Position numbers and translations under genes: made by a program | Notes under the pieces: model-generated | Told to the model about the DNA's origin: nothing | Database searches by the model: none | The model's input: only the letters and a program-made list of their open reading frames with translations | Origin: Actinomycetota bacterium | GTDB lineage: Bacteria > Actinomycetota > Actinomycetes > S36-B12 | Length of the DNA stretch: 5,072 nt | Direction: 5' to 3' | Assembly (NCBI GenBank): GCA_009726075.1 | Contig: WLND01000164.1 | Span: 1 to 5,072, forward strand | Shown here: piece after piece, positions 1 to 5,072 of the stretch | Layout: every line of letters starts with the position of its first letter | How positions within the stretch are numbered: the first letter of the stretch is position 1

Positions 1-1
1 G

Positions 2-796
2 GCGAGCCGCGAGAACTGGGAACTCGCAGACTCCGTCATCGCACGGATCCCGGCCGCTCGCTGGTTCACCTTCACGGACGTTGCTGAGACGGTAGGCGGC
101 TCATTTCAGTCGCTTGGCGTCCACCTCTGGAAGGAATGCCCACCGGGCTGGCACCGCGTCGCACTCAAGGGTGGCCTGCTGTCCGCCGAGCGCTACGGCG
201 ACGAAGACCGCACCGACGAGCAGCGCAGACTCCTGCTCGATGACGGGTTCGATCTCGACGGGCCATTACCCGAGGACCGTCATCTGCCCCTTGGGGAACT
301 CGCGGGGATCCTGACCGAGGTCAAGGGAGGTCAGCGGGCCTGGCTGGTACGGGGCACGTCGGTCAAGGGCACCTCAATCGTCCCGGAATGGATCGACGAA
401 GGGTTCATGTCGCTGCCGGCAAGCATGCTTCCAATGCTGCCGCCTGATGCCAGTGATGAAGACATCAAGGCGGCCGTCGACTCCGGGTACAGCACTCTGG
501 GCTATAGCCAGCGAGAGGCGAAGTTCGAGGAGATCCTCGGGCAGTTTCCCGGGCACTACGGCCGGGGCTCATCCAGGGCTACCGGCTCGCCGAGGAGTCG
601 CTGCCGGTTGTCCGCGGGCGCATCAGGATCGGCGAGCAGCTCAAGCGCAGGCCTGGCATGTGGTTCCCGCTCGAGGTGTCATACGACGACTTCACGATTG
701 ACACGGCGGAGAACTAGATCCTCCTGGCCGCGGGGGAACGCCTACTGCGCAACCCGCTGGTACCCGTCGTCGTCTCACGCCGGCTCACTGCGGTGA
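2..796 (+). CDS. 5'-partial, broken McrB-like protein: ATL DNA-binding domain plus EVE-like N-terminal module, with a frameshifted tail
   Basis: The frame is open from the left edge, so the true start lies outside the window. Residues about 8-100 (counted from base 2) resemble the DNA-binding domain of alkyltransferase-like proteins: IPAARWFTFTDVAETVG, then PGWHRVA, where Trp stands in place of the reactive Cys of the MGMT motif PCHRV. ATL proteins bind damaged or modified bases without repairing them. Residues about 112-182 (RAWLVRG, VPEWIDEGF, REAKFEEILGQF) resemble the amino-terminal EVE-like module of McrB-type restriction ATPases, which would read modified cytosine. From about base 550 the frame no longer matches this family, because the McrC sequence continues in frame +1; the last ~80 residues (Arg/Ser rich) are probably meaningless. 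No Walker A or other GTPase/AAA+ motif is present. The domain names come from remembered family patterns, not a search. It is most likely a remnant without restriction activity. Confidence 0.6.
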   Translation, partial: ASRENWELADSVIARIPAARWFTFTDVAETVGGSFQSLGVHLWKECPPGWHRVALKGGLLSAERYGDEDRTDEQRRLLLDDGFDLDGPLPEDRHLPLGELAGILTEVKGGQRAWLVRGTSVKGTSIVPEWIDEGFMSLPASMLPMLPPDASDEDIKAAVDSGYSTLGYSQREAKFEEILGQFPGHYGRGSSRATGSPRSRCRLSAGASGSASSSSAGLACGSRSRCHTTTSRLTRRRTRSSWPRGNAYCATRWYPSSSHAGSLR

Positions 797-1269
797 CGCA
801 CCGCCTTGCAGAGGTGACTCGGCTGATGACTGGGGCACCGTTGCCATCGTGGCGACCCTCACGGCTGAACCTGCGGTACCAGTCGGCTCTTCGCTTGGCA
901 GAGTTGGTACTCGCCGCCTCGTCGTTCGAGCATCGCGGCGGCGACGTCCGCATCGACGGCTTCGTCCTCAACATGCCGTTGATCTTCGAGGGGTTTCTCA
1001 CCCAAGCCCTCCGTGCGGCGCTTCTCGCCCTAGATCCGACGACGACTGTTCGCGGCCAGTTCCCGGGATTTCTGGACGACGATGATCAGGTGCCCATGAG
1101 GCCGGACATCGTCTGGCTCAGTTCTGCCAATGGGCCGCTCGCCGTGATTGACGCCAAGTACAAGGCCGAGAGGATCTCCGGCTACCCGAATGCTGATGTG
1201 TACCAGGCCCTCGCCTATGCCACGGCGCTCACCCATCGCCGCCCTGGGTCGCGCGCGCGAAGGCGATGA
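550..1269 (+). pseudogene. mcrC: McrC-like nuclease subunit remnant (N-terminally deleted, amber-interrupted, C-terminally truncated)
   Basis: Reading frame 1 from about base 553 gives a continuous McrC-like sequence: ALRPGLIQGYRLAEES, LPVVRGRIRIGEQLKRRPG, then LEVSYDDFTIDTAEN. It is stopped by TAG at 715-717 and resumes in the same frame as ILLAAGERLLRNP, running into the frame at 793-1269. McrC is the PD-(D/E)xK endonuclease partner of the McrB GTPase and cleaves modified DNA. Family members usually have a substantial amino-terminal part before this point; it is absent, replaced by the McrB-like segment in another frame. A one-base change from CAG (Gln) to TAG would explain the stop, since the family has a polar residue here. 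After NADVYQALAYATAL the family similarity ends and only 12 unrelated residues follow. With both ends missing and an internal stop, a functional McrC is unlikely. Confidence 0.72.
793..1269 (+). CDS. Surviving ORF of the McrC remnant carrying the PD-(D/E)xK nuclease core
   Basis: This GTG-started frame of 158 residues is the part of the mcrC remnant downstream of the amber codon. It keeps the whole nuclease core: FEHRGGDVRIDGF (residues 45-57), the IFEGF helix with Glu66, RPD with Asp105, the VIDAKYK strand with Asp120 and Lys122 (the D-x-K of the fold), and NADVYQALAYATAL (133-146), typical of McrC. The GTG was chosen only as the first possible start; no clear Shine-Dalgarno sequence precedes it, and the similarity runs unbroken upstream of it. 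It is therefore best seen as a fragment, though translation by restart cannot be excluded. Residues 147-158 (Arg rich) match nothing in the family. Without McrB it should have no targeted nuclease activity. Confidence 0.5.
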   Translation: MTHRLAEVTRLMTGAPLPSWRPSRLNLRYQSALRLAELVLAASSFEHRGGDVRIDGFVLNMPLIFEGFLTQALRAALLALDPTTTVRGQFPGFLDDDDQVPMRPDIVWLSSANGPLAVIDAKYKAERISGYPNADVYQALAYATALTHRRPGSRARRR

Positions 1270-1277
1270 GACGATTC

Positions 1278-1305
1278 TTGGCGCTGGCACGTTCGATCGA
1301 AGAAT
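1278..1305 (+). promoter_or_regulatory. Weak candidate promoter for the lodAB operon
   Basis: TTGGCG (1278-1283) and AAGAAT (1300-1305) are separated by 16 bases, and each matches four of six positions of the sigma-70 consensus. It would start transcription near 1312 and give a leader of about 35 bases before the ATG at 1346. The match is modest for a GC-rich genome, so this is only a candidate. It is supported mainly by position: it lies in the short gap between the dead mcrC frame and the oxidase gene. Confidence 0.2.
1292..1301. repeat. Perfect 10-bp palindrome TTCGATCGAA upstream of the oxidase gene
   Basis: The ten bases equal their own reverse complement. The palindrome sits 45 bases before the chosen start codon, between and overlapping the two candidate promoter hexamers, where a dimeric repressor could bind. 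There is no regulator gene in the window to pair with it, and CGATCG is a common core in GC-rich DNA, so its role is a guess. Confidence 0.3.
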
Positions 1306-1345
1306 GCCGGGTTTTGGTGCTCGTTCGCTGTGGCAGCATTCGGAC

Positions 1346-4009
1346 ATGACCCCCCTCCTGTCTCGTCGAGCATTCATCCAGGCTGCAGCCGGTGCCGCCG
1401 CGCTCGCATCGACGACAGGTGTCGCGAGCGCGAGTGAGCGTGGCGGGCAGCTCGACCGGGTGGTGCGGGTTGCCGTCCACCCGGCACTCGGTGTCGCCAG
1501 GGTCGGAAACAGCCCCGATGCCTTCTTCCTGGCACCTGAGGTCCCGGGCACCACGCCCCTCGGCCCGTTCAAGGATGCCGAAGGGGCGATGGCCCGTCAG
1601 GCGGCTCGCTTCCGCATCTTCGGCTACGACCGCGACGGGCAGGTCGTGGCGGAGATCACCGCTGCGGAGGCGAGCGTCACCTGGCGCGTGCGCCTCGGCA
1701 ACGCGAAGGCAGCCTGGTACGGAGCCGACGAACCGCTCGACCTCCAGACCGCCGATCCCATGCCCCTTCGCAACCCTGAAGTTGCCGACCGGGCATCCCT
1801 GGCAGTCCTGTCCGAGTGGGCCCGCGCCTCGGGCGCCGCGTCCGCGCCGTCGGCGCTCGGCGGTGGAACCTTTCTCGGCAGCCCCGTCATGCTCGGCGAG
1901 ATCCTGACCGACGAGAACGGTCGCCTCATCGTCATGCCCGGCAACGGGTCGGCGGTCAAGGGGCCGTCCGCACCACCCCTCGAAGGGTTCGCCGACAACG
2001 ATGGCTGGACCGACACCACGAGCGATGGCCCGGTGCAGGCGACGGTTCGCATTGGCAACCGCGTCCTCGAGGCAGATCCGGGCTGGGTCCTGTGCGGGAG
2101 CCCCAATTTCGGCCCGGGCATGGCGTCCGGGCTTGTCACCCTCTACGACACTGCATTCTCATCCCTCGTCCTCGCGGGCCGGCGCAAGCGGCCGAGGACC
2201 GAGTACCACCGGGATATCGCGCCCATCTTCAGCCGCATCACCGATATGCAGTGGGTGAACGCGGGGTACCTCACGACGAATGGCTTCGGATCGCTCAAGG
2301 ACTGGACGAGTCCCGAATGGCAGGCCCGGCTGACCGATGCGTCGAGGTCAAACGACGAGCTTCGGCGCAGGATCCTCGCGATGTTCCGCGATCCCTCCTA
2401 CGCATCGTTGCAGCCCGGGCTTGAGCCCGATCTCTACGGGGACAAGGTGGCGGTCGGGACGAGCCCGCCGAGCGATCCGCGCCAGTGGCTGGCGGTGTCA
2501 CCGGTGCAGTATGCCCACCTGCGCGCATGGTCGAAGGGAGACTTCACGGTGGCCCGTGACCCGGGCCCGATCACCTCGGTCGAAGGACTGTCGTTGCGCG
2601 AGCGTCCGAAGGCTCTCGACCGCGCGGCGCTCGACGGCTGCCTGGGAGGAGCCTTCCACCCGGGCGTGGAGTTCCCCTGGATCGCACGCACCGACTGGAT
2701 CTGGACCGATGACCTGCGGTTGGCGGCGCCCGCGATCGTCCCCGACCTGAGAACGTACGGCCCCGTGCTCACTCCGGCGGTCGCAACCTCCCGAACCGGG
2801 CCGCTCGCCTCGATTGGCCCTGGCGATCTCGTGAAGTGGATGGGGGTCCCCTGGCAGGCCGATTCAGCGAGCTGCCGATTCGGCTATCAGAAGCCGATTT
2901 CTCCGGTGCTCCCCGGCTTCTGGCCAGCACGAATCCCCAATTCAGTGCTCACCGAGGACGATTACCTCGTCGTGATGGACACCACCCGCACCCTCGATGA
3001 TCGACGTGCGGCCTTCCGCACCCGACACGAGTGGGAACGCTTCATTGCCTCGCCGAACCGGCTCACGACGCTTTCCATGATGGTCGACGAGTGGTTCAAG
3101 CTCGGAGTCGTGCGCAAGGCGCCCGGACCTCGGGACGGCTCGTTCCCCGCGACGATGCTGGTGGAGTCGCGCGTCGGATTCCCGGCCGGCTCGGCTCAGG
3201 AGTCGCCAGCATGGTCGATTCGGCCACAGATGTCGCTGTTCCCGCTTGTCGTTGCGAACTCCGACGACAGCGCCCTGCGCACCGTCGATGCGCAGGGCGC
3301 CACCGGGCTGCTCGGCACTCCAGGCGCGATCGCTCGACCTGAGGGGATTGCGCGCGACCCGCTGGGCCGCCTCATCGTTGCGGCCATGGATGGTTCCGCC
3401 ATCGTTCGGGTCGCCCGCGACGGCTCGGTCGAGACCGTGGCGACCGTGCCGGAGCAGCCCCTGGGCGTGGCGGTCGACCCGAGCGGCGTGATCTACGCAT
3501 GCGGGATCGGCGGAGGTGGCTGGGTGGCCTCCATCGACACCGGCGGCCGGGTGCGAATCCTGCTCACAGCCGCGACCGGCGCGAACCAACCGCATGCGCT
3601 CGCCCTCGCGCCCGATGGAGCCCTGCTGATCTCGAACAATCTCGACGGCACCATCGCCCGCTACGACCCGCTGCTGCGCGTCATGCTCGATTCGCGGTGG
3701 ATCACCGGGCTTGCGCGACCGAAGAACATGGCCTGGGATGCAGATGGCTCGCTCTTCATCGTGGAGCGGGGGATCAATAGCATTCGCCGCGTTGATCAGG
3801 ATGGACGGCAACTTCCCTTTGGTCTCCAAGGAGTTTCCCTCGATGGGCCGTTCGGCATCGCCCACGACGGCCTAGGCGCGTTGTACGTGAGCAGCGCGAA
3901 TGCGACCGCCAATCGGATCGACCGCATCGCCCTCGCGGGCGACACCGGCACGGTCTCCGTCTTCGCAACGGGCATGACGAATCCGGGCGGCGTCGTCTTC
4001 AACCCGTGA
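1346..4009 (+). CDS. lodA: Tat-exported LodA/GoxA-family CTQ-dependent amino-acid oxidase fused to a C-terminal NHL-like beta-propeller
   Basis: The product has 887 residues. Residues 1-29 form a twin-arginine signal, with SRRAFIQ at 6-12, an Ala-rich hydrophobic stretch and a likely cut after ASA (27-29). The oxidase part, about 38-612, opens with RVAVHPALGVARVGNS (41-56) and FKDAEGAMARQAARFRI (75-91), typical of LodA. Family members oxidise an amino acid (Lys epsilon-amine in LodA, Gly in GoxA), releasing H2O2 and ammonia, with a cysteine tryptophylquinone made from their own residues. The likely pair here is Cys432 in DGCLGGAFHPGVE and Trp503 in GVPWQADSASC. Residues about 632-887 carry repeated motifs such as RPEGIARDPLGRLIV and PHALALAPDGALLIS, reading as a six-bladed NHL/SMP-30-type propeller; known LodA (about 700 residues) lacks this. 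Substrate is not predictable. ATG 1346 was chosen because it puts the Tat motif at the normal distance; in-frame ATG 1304 would add 14 residues. No strong Shine-Dalgarno precedes either. Confidence 0.9.
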   Translation: MTPLLSRRAFIQAAAGAAALASTTGVASASERGGQLDRVVRVAVHPALGVARVGNSPDAFFLAPEVPGTTPLGPFKDAEGAMARQAARFRIFGYDRDGQVVAEITAAEASVTWRVRLGNAKAAWYGADEPLDLQTADPMPLRNPEVADRASLAVLSEWARASGAASAPSALGGGTFLGSPVMLGEILTDENGRLIVMPGNGSAVKGPSAPPLEGFADNDGWTDTTSDGPVQATVRIGNRVLEADPGWVLCGSPNFGPGMASGLVTLYDTAFSSLVLAGRRKRPRTEYHRDIAPIFSRITDMQWVNAGYLTTNGFGSLKDWTSPEWQARLTDASRSNDELRRRILAMFRDPSYASLQPGLEPDLYGDKVAVGTSPPSDPRQWLAVSPVQYAHLRAWSKGDFTVARDPGPITSVEGLSLRERPKALDRAALDGCLGGAFHPGVEFPWIARTDWIWTDDLRLAAPAIVPDLRTYGPVLTPAVATSRTGPLASIGPGDLVKWMGVPWQADSASCRFGYQKPISPVLPGFWPARIPNSVLTEDDYLVVMDTTRTLDDRRAAFRTRHEWERFIASPNRLTTLSMMVDEWFKLGVVRKAPGPRDGSFPATMLVESRVGFPAGSAQESPAWSIRPQMSLFPLVVANSDDSALRTVDAQGATGLLGTPGAIARPEGIARDPLGRLIVAAMDGSAIVRVARDGSVETVATVPEQPLGVAVDPSGVIYACGIGGGGWVASIDTGGRVRILLTAATGANQPHALALAPDGALLISNNLDGTIARYDPLLRVMLDSRWITGLARPKNMAWDADGSLFIVERGINSIRRVDQDGRQLPFGLQGVSLDGPFGIAHDGLGALYVSSANATANRIDRIALAGDTGTVSVFATGMTNPGGVVFNP
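3270..3300. repeat. Perfect 11-bp GC-rich inverted repeat (stem-loop) inside lodA at the start of the propeller
   Basis: GCGCCCTGCGC at 3270-3280 is the exact reverse complement of GCGCAGGGCGC at 3290-3300, with a 9-base loop between. It lies in the coding sequence for about residues 642-652 (within SALRTVDAQG), just after the oxidase/propeller boundary. No T-run follows, so it is not an ordinary intrinsic terminator. The mRNA hairpin would be very stable and could slow ribosomes between the two domains, but a role is not shown. Confidence 0.6.
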
Positions 4010-4011
4010 TG
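4006..4011 (+). promoter_or_regulatory. Stop-start overlap (TGATG) coupling lodA and lodB translation
   Basis: The lodA stop TGA (4007-4009) shares its last base with the lodB ATG (4009-4011), and a GTG at 4006 is an in-frame alternative start for lodB. Only a weak purine-poor GGGCGG lies about 20 bases upstream, so lodB is probably started mainly by ribosomes ending lodA. This fits a need to make the flavoprotein with its substrate protein. Confidence 0.75.
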
Positions 4012-5049
4012 GACTCGGATGTCGTGATCGTCGGCGCGGGCCCTGCCGGGTCCGCCTGCGCCTCGGTGCTGACGGGTAGGGGGCTGACGGTACTGCTCGT
4101 TGACGACGGTCGCCGCCACGGATCCTGGGCCGGGGAGAGCCTTCCCCCGGGCGGGATCGACCTCATGCGATCGGTGTTCGGCGACGACGTCGTCGAAGGC
4201 CACCGCAGTGCCTATGGCGTGCGCAGCTCATGGGGATCGGGCGAGCTTGGCACGACCGATTTCATCACGACGCCGCTCGGCGACGGCCTCGTCTTGGATC
4301 GCGCGCGGTTCGATGCGCAGTGCCGCGACCATGCGCGGTCCCGTGGCGCGACAGTGATCCCAGGGCGCTTCGCGGCCATGTCGTCCTCAGGTGCCGAGTG
4401 GACGAGCACGATGCAGGACGGCGGGCGGGTTCGCAGTCGCTGGCTCATCGATGCGACCGGACGGTCGTCGTCGGTGGGCGTCCGCATCGGAGCCCGGCGA
4501 GAGCGGTCGGATCGGCTCGTGGCCCAGGTGCTCGTCACCGAGGATCGAGGCGACCCCGTGGCTGGCACCATCATCGAAGCGGTGCCGGAGGGGTGGTGGT
4601 ACTCGACACCCCTGCCGGGTAACCGCCGGGTGGTTGCCATGCTCACCGACGCAGACCTGCTCGCTCCGACAGGGGATCGGTCGGCGCGATGGCACAGCGC
4701 GCTCGCGCGGACGAGCCATGTGAGCGACGCGGTTGGGACGATCACGGGTGATGGCGAACCCGCTGTGCATCGCGCCGACACGTCGGTGCTCCATCCGATG
4801 TCGGGGGACCGTTGGTGTGCGATCGGCGATGCCGCCGCATCCTGGGATCCCCTCTCGTCGCAGGGACTTATGAGCGCTGTCCTCATGGGCGCACGAGCGG
4901 GCCGCGCCCTCGACGACGAGACTGCAATGCAGGCGCTCGAGCGCGATATCCACCTGCTTCGCTCGGAGCATGCCGCCCTCCAGTCGTACTACTACGGCCT
5001 GGAGCGCAGATGGGCCGATGACGCCTTCTGGCATCGACGCCAGGGTTGA
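4009..5049 (+). CDS. lodB: LodB-like FAD-dependent CTQ-maturation protein
   Basis: The 346-residue product is a flavoprotein of the tryptophan halogenase/geranylgeranyl reductase-like group. It starts with the dinucleotide-binding strand-turn-helix DVVIVGAGPAGSA (Gly9, Gly11, Gly14), followed by LLVDDG at the end of the second strand, GESLPP (42-47), which is characteristic of this group, LIDATG in the middle, and CAIGDAAASWDPLSSQG (270-286), where Asp274 is the FAD-contacting aspartate of the GD motif and DPLSSQG is typical of LodB-like proteins. The C-terminus has the family-like aromatic and basic ending (YYYGLERRW, FWHRR). No signal peptide or membrane segment is seen, so it is cytoplasmic. 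In characterised systems LodB or GoxB is needed to form the quinone in the adjacent oxidase, which is the expected role here. Length is close to that of known LodB (about 370). ATG 4009 was chosen for the one-base overlap with lodA; GTG 4006 would add one residue. A halogenase role is unlikely: the protein is much shorter and sits beside lodA. Confidence 0.88.
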   Translation: MDSDVVIVGAGPAGSACASVLTGRGLTVLLVDDGRRHGSWAGESLPPGGIDLMRSVFGDDVVEGHRSAYGVRSSWGSGELGTTDFITTPLGDGLVLDRARFDAQCRDHARSRGATVIPGRFAAMSSSGAEWTSTMQDGGRVRSRWLIDATGRSSSVGVRIGARRERSDRLVAQVLVTEDRGDPVAGTIIEAVPEGWWYSTPLPGNRRVVAMLTDADLLAPTGDRSARWHSALARTSHVSDAVGTITGDGEPAVHRADTSVLHPMSGDRWCAIGDAAASWDPLSSQGLMSAVLMGARAGRALDDETAMQALERDIHLLRSEHAALQSYYYGLERRWADDAFWHRRQG

Positions 5050-5072
5050 CGCTGCGAGCGACGGGGCATGAA
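5050..5072 (+). other. Short tail after lodB, possible start of a next gene
   Basis: The last 23 bases hold GACGGGG followed by an ATG at 5068-5070, which could be a ribosome-binding site and start codon on the same strand, within 20 bases of the lodB stop. Too little sequence remains to call a gene. No terminator hairpin is present between lodB and the window edge, so the operon may continue. Confidence 0.2.

Noticed and set aside
793..1269. Treating this frame as a complete, stand-alone McrC-like nuclease
   Set aside because: Similarity runs unbroken upstream past the amber codon, both ends of the family are missing, and no McrB ATPase remains in the window to work with it.
1148..1345. Extending the lodA reading frame back to a start at 1148, giving 953 residues
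   Set aside because: The added 66 residues overlap the McrC nuclease core in another frame, match nothing in the LodA family, and would bury the twin-arginine signal far from the amino end.
1230..1349. Frame-3 continuation after the McrC core, ending in a TGA that overlaps the lodA ATG
   Set aside because: The 39 residues do not resemble the McrC C-terminus and there is no start or frame history to support a gene; the overlap with the lodA ATG seems accidental.
2551..2567. Six-base inverted repeat GGCCCG/CGGGCC in lodA
   Set aside because: Short GC-only stems of this size are expected by chance in a GC-rich gene.
3270..3300. Hairpin as a transcription terminator
   Set aside because: No T-run follows and it lies inside an intact coding sequence with conserved repeats after it.
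2942..3865. Long open frame on the minus strand (307 residues)
   Set aside because: It lies wholly opposite lodA, has no recognisable motif, and has the Arg/Gly/Asp-rich look of an antisense shadow in GC-rich DNA.
4212..5034. Two long minus-strand open frames opposite lodB
   Set aside because: Both are antisense to a clear FAD protein, overlap each other, and show low-complexity composition without any family motif.

Overview
The window reads as chromosomal DNA from a high-GC bacterium, most likely an actinomycete. The codons favour G or C in third position, one exported protein carries a twin-arginine signal, and the left end resembles a form of McrBC restriction system I associate with Actinomycetota. 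The phylum is an inference from style and family resemblance; there is no marker gene here. All supported genes lie on the + strand.

Positions 1 to about 1269 hold the decayed remains of a McrBC-type modification-dependent restriction system. First comes an open frame running in from the left edge, with an alkyltransferase-like (ATL) DNA-binding domain followed by the start of an EVE-like McrB amino-terminal module. Near position 550 this passes, in a different frame, into the middle of a McrC homologue. The GTPase/AAA+ part of McrB and the amino end of McrC are missing. The McrC remnant has an in-frame amber codon at 715-717, keeps a recognisable PD-(D/E)xK nuclease core, and loses its normal C-terminus just before the next operon.

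Positions 1346 to 5049 hold an intact, tightly coupled two-gene operon. The first gene encodes a LodA/GoxA-family cysteine tryptophylquinone (CTQ) amino-acid oxidase with a twin-arginine (Tat) signal peptide and a C-terminal NHL/SMP-30-like beta-propeller. The second encodes a LodB-like FAD protein. In characterised members LodB is needed to build the CTQ cofactor from a Cys and a Trp of LodA. The expected scheme is synthesis and cofactor maturation of LodA in the cytoplasm with LodB, then Tat export of the folded enzyme, which oxidises an amino acid or related amine outside the membrane and releases hydrogen peroxide and ammonia. The genes overlap by one base (TGATG), as expected for proteins that must be made together.

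The most notable points are the CTQ oxidase/six-bladed propeller fusion, the Tat signal on a quinoprotein that needs cytoplasmic maturation, a perfect 11-bp inverted repeat inside the gene where the propeller begins, and the deletion-scarred McrBC remnant that abuts the oxidase operon. No RNA genes, CRISPR arrays or insertion sequences were seen.
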